Origin: Alphaproteobacteria bacterium
Lineage (GTDB): Bacteria; Pseudomonadota; Alphaproteobacteria; UBA9219; RFNS01
Assembly (NCBI GenBank): GCA_016124955.1
Contig: WGMR01000010.1
Span: 1 to 40,268, forward strand
Reading direction: 5' to 3'
DNA: 40,268 nucleotides
The notes under the pieces are model-generated. The model was not told where the DNA came from. It saw only the letters and a list, made by a program, of their open reading frames with translations, and did not search any database. Below, one piece after another: positions 8,087 to 17,411 of the stretch. The position numbers were made by a program, and so were the translations under genes. Position 1 is the stretch's first letter. The number at the start of each line of letters is the position of its first letter.

Positions 8087-10492
8087 TTAGTTGTAATCCT
8101 CGCCCGGGTCGCGGCCGAACACTTCGCGCTTGCCCACATGGTTGGCGGGGCTGATCACGCCCTCTTTTTCCATGCGCTCGATCAGCGTGGCGGCCTTGTT
8201 GTAGCCGACCTGGAAGTGTCGCTGAATGAAGCTGGTCGATGCCTTGCGCTCGCGCAGCACGAGATCGACCGCGCGGTCGTACATCTCGTCGCCCGAACCG
8301 CCGCTCCCGCCGCCCATGTCGCCGAACATGCCGCCGCCGCTGTCATCTTCCTCGGTCACCTCGTCAAGGTATTCGGGTTCGCCCTGCGCCTTGAGGAAGC
8401 TCACGATCGCCTCGACCTCGTTGTCGCGCACGAAGGGCCCGTGCACGCGTGTGATGCGCCCGCCGCCCGCCATGAACAGCATGTCGCCCTGACCGAGCAG
8501 CTGTTCGCCACCCTGTTCGCCCAGAATGGTGCGGCTGTCGATCTTCGATGTGACCTGGAAGCTGATGCGCGTGGGGAAGTTAGCCTTGATCGTGCCGGTA
8601 ATGACATCGACGCTGGGCCGCTGCGTCGCCATGATCAGGTGAATGCCGGCGGCGCGCGCCATCTGCGCCAGCCTTTGCACCGCAATCTCGATCTCCTTGC
8701 CGGCCACGAGCATCAGGTCCGCCATTTCATCGACGATTACGACGATGTAGGGCAGCTCGGTCAGATCGAGCGGCTGTTCTTCGATAATCGGCTGCTCGGT
8801 TGCCGGGTCGTAGCCCGTTTGCACCTGCCGCATCAAATCTTCGTTGCGGTCGCGCGCCTGCTTGAGGCGCATGTTGTAGCCTTCGATGTTGCGCACGCCC
8901 AGCTTGGACATGGCGCGGTAACGTTCTTCCATCTCCCGCACCGTCCATTTCAGCGCGACAACGGCCTTGCGCGGCTCGGTCACCACGGGCGCGAGCAGGT
9001 GGGGGATGCCTTCATAGACCGAAAGCTCGAGCATTTTGGGGTCGATCATCACGAAGCGGCATTTTTGCGGCGAAAGCCTGTACAGAAGCGACAAAATCAT
9101 GGTGTTGACCGAAACCGATTTGCCCGAGCCCGTGGTGCCCGCCACAAGCAGATGCGGCATGCGCGCCAGATCGGCCACAATCGGCTGCCCCGCGATGTCC
9201 TTGCCGAGAATGAGCGGCAGCGAGGCTTTTGCGTCCACGAATGCATCGGTCATCAGCAGTTCGCGCAGGTACACGATCTCGCGATTCTGGTTGGGCAGCT
9301 CGATGCCGATCACGTTGCGGCCGGGCACGACCGCGACGCGAACCGAAGCCGCGCTCATGGAACGCGCGATATCGTCAGCGAGCGCAATCACGCGCGCGGC
9401 GCGTATGCCGGGGGCGGGTTCCAGTTCGTACAATGTTACAACCGGCCCGGGCGATACGTTGGTGATGGTGCCGCTGATGCCGAAATCGGATAAAACGCTT
9501 TCCAGCAATTTGGCGTTTTGTTCCAGCGCCGCTTCCGATATTTCGCGCGGACGCAGCGCGCCTTCGGGCATATGCAAAAGTTCGAGCGGGGGGAGCTGCG
9601 TTTCGGTGTCGCCGCTCAGCATCAGGCGCGCTTGCCGTGCCGAAGCCGCCGCGCGGCGCACCATCGGGCCCTTGCGCGGTGCGGGTGCGCGCGCCGCGGC
9701 GGGTTCTTCATCCTCCGCCTCGTCGTCTTCCTCAGCGGCGGGGGATTCGTTCAAGTAATCTTCGGCCGCCTGTTCGCGGCTGCGGCGCAGCATGTGCCAC
9801 ACCATCATCGCGCCGCGGCTGGCATGGCCGAAAAGCCAGAACGCGCCGCGCCTGATCGCCTGCCCCGCCGCCATCCATTCGCCCAAGGTCAGCGCGCATG
9901 CCATATAGGCGGCGGCAAACGCGATCACCAGCGATCCGCCGGCGATGGCATAGCCGCCCCACAATTTTGGCAAAAGCCCCGCCAGCTTGCCCGCCAGCAG
10001 CTGGCCTATCGCGCCGCCTATGGGCCGCATGACGGCGCTTTCGCCGCCGCCCGTAACCGGGAACAGGGCGCCGAGCGCGATCGCAAGCGCGATCAACGCG
10101 ATCGCGGTGGTGACGGCGCGTCCGCCAAGATGATCAAGCCCGCGGCGGCGCGCGATGCGCCAGCCCCACGCCGCCAGCACAAGGCACAGCAGGTAGGATG
10201 AAAACCCGAAGAATTGCACCAGAATATCGGCAACATGGCTGCCCGCTTCCCCAAGCCAGTTGGCGACCTGCGCCGTATCGGCGGCCGGCGGGGCGGTATT
10301 CCATGAAGGATCGGCCGGGCTGTAGCTGAAGATTGCCGCAAAGCACAGCAGCCCGAGAAAAATTACGGCGCCGCCGATTATGGTTGCGACATTGTCCGCC
10401 ATTTGTGAGCGCAGATCGGACGGCAGGATGGGCGACCCGCGGCGCCGGCCCTTGGGGGAATAGGATGTGCGAATGACGGTGCGTGCGGGCAT
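8087..10492 (-). CDS. ftsK: DNA translocase FtsK
   Basis: FtsK anchors at the division septum and pumps chromosome ends towards dif for resolution. The 801-residue form has an N-terminal membrane domain (hydrophobic segments at about 34-58, 88-111, 125-146 and 180-204), an acidic/alanine-rich linker (about 240-300), and the RecA-like motor. The motor has Walker A AGTTGSGKS at 451-459 and Walker B IVVIVDEM at about 583-590. A C-terminal winged-helix gamma domain recognises KOPS sites (last 65 residues, SFIQRHFQVGYNKAA). The linker is short compared with E. coli FtsK. I used the ATG at 10492; a TTG at 10501 is in frame. Confidence 0.96.
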   Translation of the reverse strand: MPARTVIRTSYSPKGRRRGSPILPSDLRSQMADNVATIIGGAVIFLGLLCFAAIFSYSPADPSWNTAPPAADTAQVANWLGEAGSHVADILVQFFGFSSYLLCLVLAAWGWRIARRRGLDHLGGRAVTTAIALIALAIALGALFPVTGGGESAVMRPIGGAIGQLLAGKLAGLLPKLWGGYAIAGGSLVIAFAAAYMACALTLGEWMAAGQAIRRGAFWLFGHASRGAMMVWHMLRRSREQAAEDYLNESPAAEEDDEAEDEEPAAARAPAPRKGPMVRRAAASARQARLMLSGDTETQLPPLELLHMPEGALRPREISEAALEQNAKLLESVLSDFGISGTITNVSPGPVVTLYELEPAPGIRAARVIALADDIARSMSAASVRVAVVPGRNVIGIELPNQNREIVYLRELLMTDAFVDAKASLPLILGKDIAGQPIVADLARMPHLLVAGTTGSGKSVSVNTMILSLLYRLSPQKCRFVMIDPKMLELSVYEGIPHLLAPVVTEPRKAVVALKWTVREMEERYRAMSKLGVRNIEGYNMRLKQARDRNEDLMRQVQTGYDPATEQPIIEEQPLDLTELPYIVVIVDEMADLMLVAGKEIEIAVQRLAQMARAAGIHLIMATQRPSVDVITGTIKANFPTRISFQVTSKIDSRTILGEQGGEQLLGQGDMLFMAGGGRITRVHGPFVRDNEVEAIVSFLKAQGEPEYLDEVTEEDDSGGGMFGDMGGGSGGSGDEMYDRAVDLVLRERKASTSFIQRHFQVGYNKAATLIERMEKEGVISPANHVGKREVFGRDPGEDYN

Positions 10493-10570
10493 GGGGCTCA
10501 ATACTGCTTGGGCGAATCAATGCCTGCAGCTTAATGCAAAAACCCGCTTTTTATCAAAAGCAAAGGGGGA

Positions 10571-11464
10571 TCAGGTCTGTACGACCGACAAATGAGGCTT
10601 GTCCTGTGCCCGGGCGGTATTTTCCTGATCCGCCGGGGGTGCCGGGGGCAGGGGGTTGAGCGAGAGAATTTCAAGCACATGGCCGGTGCCATCGAGGCAG
10701 GCGGTGAGCAGGGGGCCTTTACCCTCCCGCGTATCGAGCGTGAGCGTGGCGTCGCGCACATCGAGCCCGAGCCCCGCCGGGTCGAAACCGCGCACGATGC
10801 GGTTGAAGCCCTGGCATTCGCCCGTGATGCGGCCAAAGCCGTGGATGCCGGACCATAACGCCTCGCCCTGATCGCCGAGGCTTTTGGAAGGGTCGAAGCC
10901 GCCGGGCACAAGCACCAGCCCGCGCGGCGTGCCGCCGGGGCTCGTGGTGTATGCGGCGCGGCGCATGGCGCTGGCGATCTGTTCGTGCCCGGCGAATTGC
11001 CGCACCTGCTGGCGCAGGCGGCCGGTCCAGCGTGTCATGGTCGGTACGCCCGAACGCACGATGCTTTGCGCTTCGGCCAGCGTAAGGCCGTAACCGGTTA
11101 GGTAAATATCGGCGCCGTCATCGAACAACCGTTCGATTTCCCGCTCCGGTTCGCGTGCAAACGGAATGCGGAAAAGCTTTTGCCATGCTTCTTCGGCGCG
11201 GCCGCGCAGATAGACGAAATCGCGCGCTTCCATACCCGGCCGCATCAAAAGCGTGCGGCGGAACAGCAACATTTCATCAATGGCCGAAAGCCCGTGCGCG
11301 GCGCTGGCGTAGCCGCCCATATAGACGATACGGTCACCCGGCTCGACATGGTCGATCAGAAAATCGTGCAGCTGCATCAAGCGCGGCGTATCGCCATACA
11401 GGCAGCCCACCGCCCAGACGCGCCGCGGCTGCCCCAGCGCTATGAATTTCTCATCCACCTGCAT
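10571..11464 (-). CDS. calcineurin-like phosphoesterase-fold protein without metal ligands (probable pseudoenzyme)
   Basis: The 297-residue product aligns by pattern with bacterial PPP-type serine/threonine or Ap4A phosphatases, but each signature appears altered. GDxHG is GCLYG at residues 20-24. GDYxDRG is GGYASAA at 50-56. GNHE is GRAE at 88-91. The late HAG block is P187-G-G, and GHTP is GFDP at 226-229. The surrounding hydrophobic strands and the end pattern (DATLTLDTREGKGPLLTACLD) are kept, so the fold is probably intact. Catalysis by the two-metal mechanism looks impossible. The ORF is undisturbed, so this is not a decayed gene; a binding or regulatory role is inferred. It lies upstream of ftsK on the same strand, with about 80 bases between. 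Confidence 0.75.
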   Translation of the reverse strand: MQVDEKFIALGQPRRVWAVGCLYGDTPRLMQLHDFLIDHVEPGDRIVYMGGYASAAHGLSAIDEMLLFRRTLLMRPGMEARDFVYLRGRAEEAWQKLFRIPFAREPEREIERLFDDGADIYLTGYGLTLAEAQSIVRSGVPTMTRWTGRLRQQVRQFAGHEQIASAMRRAAYTTSPGGTPRGLVLVPGGFDPSKSLGDQGEALWSGIHGFGRITGECQGFNRIVRGFDPAGLGLDVRDATLTLDTREGKGPLLTACLDGTGHVLEILSLNPLPPAPPADQENTARAQDKPHLSVVQT

Positions 11465-11584
11465 ATGCGTAAAACCGAATCGTTCAAGGTGCTTGCGACA
11501 AGGTTAGGCACAGCAAAAACACCCGCGCAAGCGGCGCGCCCGAGTCGCGTGCGGCAAAAGCCATAAAAAATGCGCTAGCGCGGA

Positions 11585-11620
11585 GGCAAAAAGAAAGGGC
11601 GGGATTTCTCCCGCCCTTTT
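11585..11620 (-). terminator. rho-independent terminator of carD
   Basis: A GC-rich stem, GGGCGGGA/TCCCGCCC with loop TTTC, is flanked by A-runs on one side and T-runs on the other, so it can work on both strands. It lies 33 bases after the carD stop, where the minus-strand T-run TTTCTTTTT follows the stem. Confidence 0.85.
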
Positions 11621-11652
11621 TACCACTCATCACTCTTGGGGAACTGTATGCC

Positions 11653-12177
11653 TCAGGCCGCCTTTTTCATGCGTTCCTTGGTGAGGATCGTTTCGATCTT
11701 CTCCGCGGCCTTGGTCTGGTCGGTCTTTTCGACGGCGGCCAGTTCACGGGCCAGGCGTTCCAGCGCGGCCTGATAGATCTGGCGTTCGCTGTAGCTCTGT
11801 TCCGGCTGTTCGGTGCCGCGGTGCAGATCGCGCACCACTTCGGCGATCGACACGGGGTCGCCCGAATTGATCTTGGCTTCGTATTCCTGCGCGCGGCGGC
11901 TCCACATCACGCGGCGGACCTTGACCTTGCCCTGCAGCGTGCCCATGGCGTCGCGGATACGGTCCTTGGAGCTGAGACGGCGGAGACCGGCGGTCTTGGC
12001 CTTGCCCACGGGAACCTTGAGGCGCATGCGATCCTGTTCGAACATGATCGAATAGAGCGAAACGCTCGCGCCGGCGATCGCAAAGTTTTCCACGCCTTCA
12101 ACGCGGCCCACACCATGGGCCGGGTACACGACGTAATCACCCTTCTTGAATTCAACCTTATCTGCCTTGCTAGCCAT
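11653..12177 (-). CDS. carD: CarD-family transcription regulator
   Basis: The N-terminal domain is the RNA-polymerase-interacting fold shared with the TRCF/Mfd RID. It is recognisable from FKKGDYVVYPAHGVGRVEGVE at about residues 10-30 followed by LKVPVGKAKTAGLRRL. The C-terminal helical DNA-contacting domain includes the basic RVMWSRRAQEYEAKI segment. The length (174) is normal for alphaproteobacterial CarD, which acts at promoters, including rRNA promoters, to stabilise open complexes. A strong AGGAG precedes the ATG. Placement near fdxA is common in alphaproteobacteria. Confidence 0.93.
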   Translation of the reverse strand: MASKADKVEFKKGDYVVYPAHGVGRVEGVENFAIAGASVSLYSIMFEQDRMRLKVPVGKAKTAGLRRLSSKDRIRDAMGTLQGKVKVRRVMWSRRAQEYEAKINSGDPVSIAEVVRDLHRGTEQPEQSYSERQIYQAALERLARELAAVEKTDQTKAAEKIETILTKERMKKAA

Positions 12178-12498
12178 AAAAACCCCTCTCCTGCTTGCGC
12201 TGTTGCGTTAACTATTGTTAACAATCAAGCCATCACCAACGGAAACGCTATCGGACAAATAACAAAAAACTGCCCGGCAAAACCCGTGGGGCCTTGCCAT
12301 ATCCAGCTTTTCCGATGGTGCTGGGCACCGATGTCAACTTGGGAACGGGCGGAAATATCCCCCAACAAACCGCGCCATTTCCAAAAAAGATCATACCATT
12401 ATTTGGGCATGTAAGCAAAAAGTTTTAACTGGTTAAAATAGTTTCATCACTATTTTTCAATTAGTTAACGCCAACATTTCGTCATATTGGTTAACGAA
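12178..12498. other. AT-rich intergenic region between carD and fdxA
   Basis: No gene is seen in these 321 bases. It should carry the carD promoter. It contains four GTTAAC hexamers (two as a pair at 12208-12222, plus two near 12463 and 12489) and an AT-only-stem inverted repeat, AAAATAGT/ACTATTTT, at 12435-12456 followed by a T on the plus strand. The repeat could be a weak terminator past fdxA or an operator. Confidence 0.5.
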
Positions 12499-12840
12499 TC
12501 AATTGCCTTCGCCGGGCTTGTCGCTGAAATGATTGGCAAACTTTTCCTCAACGTCTTTCCATTGGTCGGCGTCTTCGGGGGCTGGTTTCTTACGGGTTAT
12601 GTTGGGCCACTTTTCGGCATATTCCCGGTTCATTTCCAGCCATTTTTCGGCGGCCTGCGAATCGTTGTCGGAAATAATGGCTTCAGCCGGGCATTCCGGT
12701 TCGCACACACCGCAATCGATGCATTCATCCGGGTGGATCACAAGCATGTTTTCACCCTCGTAGAAGCAATCTACGGGGCAAACTTCCACGCAATCCATGT
12801 ACTTGCACTTGATGCAGGCTTCGGTAACGACGTAAGGCAT
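12499..12840 (-). CDS. fdxA: seven-iron ferredoxin FdxA
   Basis: The 113-residue ferredoxin has the Azotobacter FdI-type pattern. C9, C17 and C50 are placed to bind the [3Fe-4S] cluster, and C21, C40, C43 and C46 the [4Fe-4S] cluster; C12 and C25 are extra cysteines. The C-terminal half ([16 protein letters not shown]) is the conserved extension of this type. It is a cytoplasmic low-potential electron carrier. AAGGG stands about nine bases before the ATG. Confidence 0.95.
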   Translation of the reverse strand: MPYVVTEACIKCKYMDCVEVCPVDCFYEGENMLVIHPDECIDCGVCEPECPAEAIISDNDSQAAEKWLEMNREYAEKWPNITRKKPAPEDADQWKDVEEKFANHFSDKPGEGN

Positions 12841-12953
12841 TAAAGCGGACCCTTAAAATCCTTTGACCGGATGTGGTGATCCTTTAATCTAACATTGTTG
12901 TCAAGAGCGTCCGCGCGGCAGGCCCCGCCCGGACCCGTAAACAGGGGGTCGGC

Positions 12954-13391
12954 ATGATTTCACGCCTTGAAAAGCTGTGCGTCGAGCGCGGCCTGAAGAT
13001 GACCGAGCAGCGCCGGGTTATCAGCCGCGTTTTATCGGACGCGCACGACCACCCGGATGTGGAGGAAGTTTACCGCCGCGCCCATTCGCTTGACCCCCAC
13101 ATCAGCATTGCCACCGTGTACCGCACCATGCGCCTGTTCGAGGAAGCGAACGTGATCGAGCGGCTCGATTTCGGCGATGGCCGTGCGCGCTATGAAGAGT
13201 CGCGCGACGAACATCACCATCATCTGATCGACCTGAATTCCGGCGAGGTAGTCGAATTTCAGGATGAAGACCTTGAAAAGCTCAAGGAAAAAATTGCTAC
13301 CAGCCTCGGCTATGACCTTGTCGGCCACCGGCTGGAACTTTACGGCGTCAAGAAAGGCACCAAGCCCAAGACGGATAAAGTCAGGCGATGA
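12954..13391 (+). CDS. fur: Fur-family metal-responsive repressor (alpha type)
   Basis: The 145-residue protein has a winged helix at about residues 15-80 (recognition region HISIATVYRTMRLFEE) and a dimerisation domain with H87-H90 and the SGEVVEF strand. The CxxC pairs of the structural zinc site in E. coli Fur are absent: HHHHLIDLNSGEVVEF replaces the usual HHDHLxCxxCG form, as in alphaproteobacterial Fur/Mur proteins. The effector (Fe2+ or Mn2+) cannot be decided from sequence. GGGGG lies about eight bases before the ATG. The stop overlaps the start of the next small gene (ATGA). Confidence 0.92.
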   Translation: MISRLEKLCVERGLKMTEQRRVISRVLSDAHDHPDVEEVYRRAHSLDPHISIATVYRTMRLFEEANVIERLDFGDGRARYEESRDEHHHHLIDLNSGEVVEFQDEDLEKLKEKIATSLGYDLVGHRLELYGVKKGTKPKTDKVRR

Positions 13392-13624
13392 ACGCCTCCG
13401 TCCGTAAACCTTTGAGCAAAGACGAGATCGCGGATATTTGCGCCGGCGATTGCTGTTCGGGTGCCGTGCGTCGCGCCTACAGCGAAATGCTCGATAGCGG
13501 CGCGCCGGACGGCAGGGCCTATGAAGCGGCGCTCGCCGTGTTCGGTTGGTACCATCCTGAAGTGGCGGCGCAGCAGGCGCACGCGATCGTGAGCCAATGG
13601 GTCAGGCCGCAGGTGACTCATTAG
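13388..13624 (+). CDS. small protein translationally coupled to fur
   Basis: The 78-residue product is not a family I recognise. Its ATG overlaps the fur stop codon (ATGA at 13388-13391), so it is probably cotranslated. It has a cysteine group, C18 with C22-C23, then a helical stretch and WYHPEVA. The cysteines and nearby acidic residues could bind a metal, which would fit the fur context, but that is inference. Confidence 0.65.
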   Translation: MNASVRKPLSKDEIADICAGDCCSGAVRRAYSEMLDSGAPDGRAYEAALAVFGWYHPEVAAQQAHAIVSQWVRPQVTH

Positions 13625-13713
13625 TTAACATTAACCTTCCGCACGGGCGGAAACGAATTTATTGACCATTGTGGCCGGAATAACTAGGTTTGCGGCACTT
13701 TCAGTGTTGGCGC

Positions 13714-13789
13714 GCCGTTGTAGCTCAGTTGGTAGAGCAGCGCATTCGTAATGCGCGGGTCGGGAGTTCGAGTCTCTTCAACGGCACCA
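13714..13789 (+). tRNA. tRNA-Thr (anticodon CGT)
   Basis: The acceptor stem GCCGTTG pairs with CAACGGC. The anticodon stem GCGCA/TGCGC encloses TTCGTAA (anticodon CGT, reads ACG). The T arm GGGAG-TTCGAGT-CTCTT contains two G-T pairs. The discriminator is A13786 and CCA is encoded. Confidence 0.97.
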
Positions 13790-13815
13790 TCACCTGATCG
13801 AAAATCGAACAAAGC

Positions 13816-13850
13816 GAGCCGGCGATTTTGCGCGGGCTCCGTAATTTTTT
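13816..13850 (+). terminator. probable terminator of tRNA-Thr
   Basis: The stem GAGCC (13816-13820) pairs with GGCTC (13835-13839), with partial pairing inside, and is followed by a run of six T within a few bases. It lies 26 bases after the tRNA and overlaps the last codon of the convergent small gene. Confidence 0.5.
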
Positions 13851-14151
13851 ACAGATTGATAACCAGCATGCTCATGATGCGCGCCTGGGCTGTCTGCAAC
13901 GGTCTGTAGGCCGAAATATACGATCTTCCGTTTTTCTCGCGCATATATGCCCGCCCCGTTTGCGCAAGCTCCGAAGCGGCGTCGAACAAACTGCATTTTC
14001 GGCTGTAGATATCGATGCGGCCGTATTCTTTTAGCACTTCCACCAGTTGATCGCGCAGGGCCTCCGGCGGCCGGCCGTTCATGGCGGCGTATTGTTCGTA
14101 CGGGAGAGTCTTGAAGGGACCCCTGTAAATGATTTGATCCGTGCTGGCCAT
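13849..14151 (-). CDS. hypothetical protein of about 100 residues
   Basis: No family is recognised. The protein is soluble and mixed helical, with YGRIDIYSRKCSLFDAASEL in the middle and a hydrophobic C-terminus (IMSMLVINL). I chose the ATG at 14151 because GGGGA stands at a normal distance there; the ATG at 14157 would leave almost no spacing. The gene is divergent from the PBP1A gene and convergent with tRNA-Thr. Confidence 0.6.
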   Translation of the reverse strand: MASTDQIIYRGPFKTLPYEQYAAMNGRPPEALRDQLVEVLKEYGRIDIYSRKCSLFDAASELAQTGRAYMREKNGRSYISAYRPLQTAQARIMSMLVINL

Positions 14152-14350
14152 GACCATCCCCGCATACTGGGTCCGGCATCATAAAATAACCGCCAGAGTC
14201 GTTACAATTCAAAACACCTGCTGCAGTGCAGCAATCCATGTGGCACAATCGCCCTGATTGCGTCACTTTTGTTTGGCTAATGCGCTGGCGGAAACCAGCT
14301 TACGCGCCGGTGACCTATTTGCTAGTAAGAAACTTTCCCGGGGAAAGCGC

Positions 14351-16387
14351 TTGACCAAACGCCGCACATCAAAAAAATCACGCCGCCGCCACGGCTTGCG
14401 CGCCCGGATGCGCCATGCGCGCAAGCGGTTCGGGAAGCTGCTTGGGCGGCGCTTCGGTCGTTTCTGGAAAACCATTGCGCGGCCTTTCGCGCTTACGCCC
14501 GCGCGGCGGCGCAAGCTGTTCACGGCAGCCGCGCTCGCGGTTATTTGGGGCGGCGTCGGGCTGTTCTTTCTTTTGTCGTGGTACGCCTATGATCTGCCGG
14601 ATGTGCGGCAGGTCGAAGGGCCGACCCGCCGCCCTTCGATCGTGCTGATGACGCAGGACGGCACACAGTTCGCGCGCTTCGGCGATTTGTATGGCGAACA
14701 GGTTCCGCTGGCGCAGCTTCCCAAATATCTGACGCATGCGGTCATGGCGGTGGAAGACCGGCGCTTTTTCGACCATGGCGGGGTGGATGTGTTCGGGCTC
14801 GCGCGCGCGATGTTCGCGAACCTCAGGGCCGGGCGCGTGGTACAGGGCGGATCCACCATCACGCAGCAGCTTGCCAAGAATTTGTTTCTGACGCCCGAGC
14901 GCACTTTCCGCCGCAAGGTGCAGGAAATGATGCTCGCGATCTGGCTCGAACATACTTATAGCAAGGACCAGATCCTCGGCGCTTATCTCAATCGCGTTTA
15001 CCTCGGTTCCGGCACCTATGGCGTGGATGCGGCGGCGCGCGTCTATTTCGGGAAAAGCGCGCGCAACATCAATCTTGGCGAAGCCGCGCTGCTGGCCGGG
15101 TTGCTGAAGGCGCCTTCGCGCTACGCCCCCACCAACAACCCGGACCAAGCCAAGGCGCGCGCCGCGCTGGTTTTGAACCTTATGGTGGAAACCGGCTTTA
15201 TAGACGAACGCCAGCGCCGCTTTGCGATGGCGGAGATGGGCGAGATCAAACCCGCCGTGATGGCCGATGCCCGCTATTTTGCCGCATGGGTGGCCGATCA
15301 GGCGACGCAGATAGCCGGCAGCACGGGGCAGGATATTCTGGTGACCACCACGCTCGATATGGGTTTGCAGCGCGCGGCGGAAAAATACCTTGAAGCGACG
15401 CTCGAGAAGGATGGTACAGCGGGCAACATAGGTCAGGCCGCGCTGCTCAGCCTTGCGCCGGACGGCGCGGTGCGCGCCTATGTGGGCGGGCGCGATTTCC
15501 GTGAAAGCGAATATGACCGTGTTACGCAATCGCGGCGGCAGACAGGCTCCGCCTTCAAGCCGTTCATCTATCTTGCCGCTATTCAGGCCGGTTTGCAGCC
15601 CGATACGGTTCTGGAAGACGCGCCGATCAAAATCGGATCCTATTCCCCCACCAATTACGACAACCAGTACAGGGGCGAGGTTACGGCAAGGCAGGCGCTG
15701 GCGGAATCGCTCAATACCGTCGCGGTGCGCGTGCTGCACGATATCGGCATCGCGCCGGTGGTGCGCGCGGCCGGCGCGCTTGGGATCACTTCGCCGCTCA
15801 ACCGCGATCTTTCGCTTGCGCTCGGCACCAGCGAAGCCAGCCTGATGGAACTGACGACCGCCTTCGCCGCCATCGCCGCGGGCGGCCGTGCGGTGACGCC
15901 CTATGCGGTTATTTCCATACGCGTGCGCGACGGGCAGGAAATCTATCGCCGTCCGGAAAGCGCGGTGCCGCCGGTGGCGGTCGATCCGGAAGCGATTGCC
16001 GTGCTGACCGATATGATGATGAGCGTAGTGCAGGAAGGCACCGGCCGCCGCGCCCGGCTGGACAGGCAAGCGGCGGGCAAGACCGGCACGACGCAGGATT
16101 ACCGCGATGCATGGTTCGTGGGCTTTACGTCCGATTACACCACGGGCGTGTGGATGGGCAACGATGACAATGCTTCGATGAAGCGGGTCACGGGCGGCGG
16201 CGCGCCCGCGCAATTGTGGCACGATTATATGGCGGCGGCCGAGGCCGGCCGGCCGGCGCAGGCGCTGCCTTCGCTATATGCACAATATAACTACAATCGC
16301 GCGCAAGCGGGCACCACGGCGGCGCAAGGCTCCGAACAATCCCAAAGTCTCACGGGCTTCATCATGCGCCTGCTTGGTGTAGAGTAG
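14351..16387 (+). CDS. class A penicillin-binding protein (PBP1A-type)
   Basis: This bifunctional peptidoglycan synthase polymerises lipid II and cross-links the chains in the periplasm. A very basic cytoplasmic tail is followed by one membrane helix (about residues 57-78). The GT51 domain has [12 protein letters not shown] with the catalytic glutamate near 135, and [13 protein letters not shown]. The transpeptidase domain has S400-x-x-K403 in [11 protein letters not shown] at about 453-455 and K577-T-G-T. I chose TTG at 14351 because GGGGAAAG stands just upstream; an earlier TTG at 14258 would add 31 residues that do not look like coding sequence. The first ATG (14408) would remove much of the basic tail. 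Confidence 0.93.
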   Translation: MTKRRTSKKSRRRHGLRARMRHARKRFGKLLGRRFGRFWKTIARPFALTPARRRKLFTAAALAVIWGGVGLFFLLSWYAYDLPDVRQVEGPTRRPSIVLMTQDGTQFARFGDLYGEQVPLAQLPKYLTHAVMAVEDRRFFDHGGVDVFGLARAMFANLRAGRVVQGGSTITQQLAKNLFLTPERTFRRKVQEMMLAIWLEHTYSKDQILGAYLNRVYLGSGTYGVDAAARVYFGKSARNINLGEAALLAGLLKAPSRYAPTNNPDQAKARAALVLNLMVETGFIDERQRRFAMAEMGEIKPAVMADARYFAAWVADQATQIAGSTGQDILVTTTLDMGLQRAAEKYLEATLEKDGTAGNIGQAALLSLAPDGAVRAYVGGRDFRESEYDRVTQSRRQTGSAFKPFIYLAAIQAGLQPDTVLEDAPIKIGSYSPTNYDNQYRGEVTARQALAESLNTVAVRVLHDIGIAPVVRAAGALGITSPLNRDLSLALGTSEASLMELTTAFAAIAAGGRAVTPYAVISIRVRDGQEIYRRPESAVPPVAVDPEAIAVLTDMMMSVVQEGTGRRARLDRQAAGKTGTTQDYRDAWFVGFTSDYTTGVWMGNDDNASMKRVTGGGAPAQLWHDYMAAAEAGRPAQALPSLYAQYNYNRAQAGTTAAQGSEQSQSLTGFIMRLLGVE

Positions 16388-16392
16388 CGCGC

Positions 16393-16833
16393 ATGACGAA
16401 GGACGATGATGTTGTCGAGATATTCACGGATGGCGCGTGCAGCGGTAATCCGGGCCGCGGCGGCTGGGGCGCGCTTTTGCGCTATAACGGCGCGGAAAAG
16501 GAAATATCGGGCAGCGCCAAGGATACGACCAATAACCGCATGGAGCTGATGGCCGCTATCATGGCGCTCGAAACGCTTAAACGCTCATCGTGCGTGAAGC
16601 TTTATACAGACAGCCAGTATGTGCGCAACGGCATCACCGAATGGGTGTCTTCATGGCAGAAGCGCGGCTGGAAAACCGCCGACAAAAAGCCGGTGAAGAA
16701 TGTCGATCTGTGGAAACGCCTGATCGAAGCTGCGGCGCCGCACGATGTCGAATACATATGGGTGCGCGGCCATGACGGCCATGTGGAGAACGAGCGCGCC
16801 GACGCGCTCGCGCGCGCCGCAAGCGAAGGCTAA
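16393..16833 (+). CDS. rnhA: ribonuclease HI
   Basis: The enzyme cleaves RNA in RNA-DNA hybrids. In 146 residues it keeps the whole active site: D13 (FTDGA), E51 (NNRMEL), D73 (YTDSQY), H127 (RGHDGH) and D137 (ERADALA). It lies five bases after the PBP1A stop, so the two are probably cotranscribed. The stop codon almost touches that of the convergent peroxiredoxin gene. Confidence 0.96.
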   Translation: MTKDDDVVEIFTDGACSGNPGRGGWGALLRYNGAEKEISGSAKDTTNNRMELMAAIMALETLKRSSCVKLYTDSQYVRNGITEWVSSWQKRGWKTADKKPVKNVDLWKRLIEAAAPHDVEYIWVRGHDGHVENERADALARAASEG

Positions 16834-16836
16834 GCT

Positions 16837-17331
16837 TTAAGCCGCTTTCGCCTTGCCGACCATTTGCAGCATCGCTTCCGCGCTCGAAACCTCGAACTGG
16901 CCCGGCGCTTCGACCGCAAGCTGCTTCACGACGCCGTCTTCGGCATAAAGCGCAAAACGCTGGCAGCGTGTGCCGAGGCCGTAACCGCTGCCGTCCATTT
17001 CAAGCCCGAGCGCCTTGGTGAAGCTGGCGTTGCCGTCCGCGAGCATGGTGATGCCCGAGGCGTTGCCCTGCTTGGCCCACGCGTCCATCACGAACGGGTC
17101 GTTGACCGAAAGGCAGGCAACTTCGATGCCTTGCTGCTTGAAGGAGTTTAGGTTGTTGACATAGCCGGGCAGATGGCGGGCCGAGCAGGTCGGCGTGAAA
17201 GCGCCGGGAACCGCAAACATCACGACCTTTTTGCCCTTGAAAACGCTTTCGGTGTTCAGGTCCTGCATGCCGTCCGCGGTCAGTTGCTTAAGCGCGATAG
17301 CGGGGATTTTGTCGCCGGTCTTGATGGTCAT
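16837..17331 (-). CDS. Prx5-type peroxiredoxin
   Basis: This thiol peroxidase of the AhpC/TSA superfamily, PRDX5 branch, has 164 residues. The peroxidatic cysteine is C49 in the PGAFTPTCSARHLPGY motif, and the resolving partner is probably glutathione or a glutaredoxin as in related bacterial enzymes. The ATG at 17331 has AGGAG seven bases upstream; an in-frame extension to 17397 has no such support and would add residues without counterpart in the family. Confidence 0.94.
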   Translation of the reverse strand: MTIKTGDKIPAIALKQLTADGMQDLNTESVFKGKKVVMFAVPGAFTPTCSARHLPGYVNNLNSFKQQGIEVACLSVNDPFVMDAWAKQGNASGITMLADGNASFTKALGLEMDGSGYGLGTRCQRFALYAEDGVVKQLAVEAPGQFEVSSAEAMLQMVGKAKAA

Positions 17332-17411
17332 GCCGTTCTCCTTTTCGGGTGAATAAATCAGCACGCCCTTTGTACGCACTGCGCATGCATGCGGCAAGCC
17401 CGTTCGTGCCT

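Noticed and set aside
12208-12495. GTTAAC/TTAA clusters as CtrA-binding sites
   Set aside because: The spacing is not the TTAA-N7-TTAA required (4 or 6 bases at the closest pairs), and the region is simply AT-rich.
14378-16222. Long antisense open frame of about 600 codons opposite the PBP1A gene
   Set aside because: It is composed of Arg/His/Ala-rich sequence typical of a GC-rich shadow frame; the sense strand has all PBP1A motifs.
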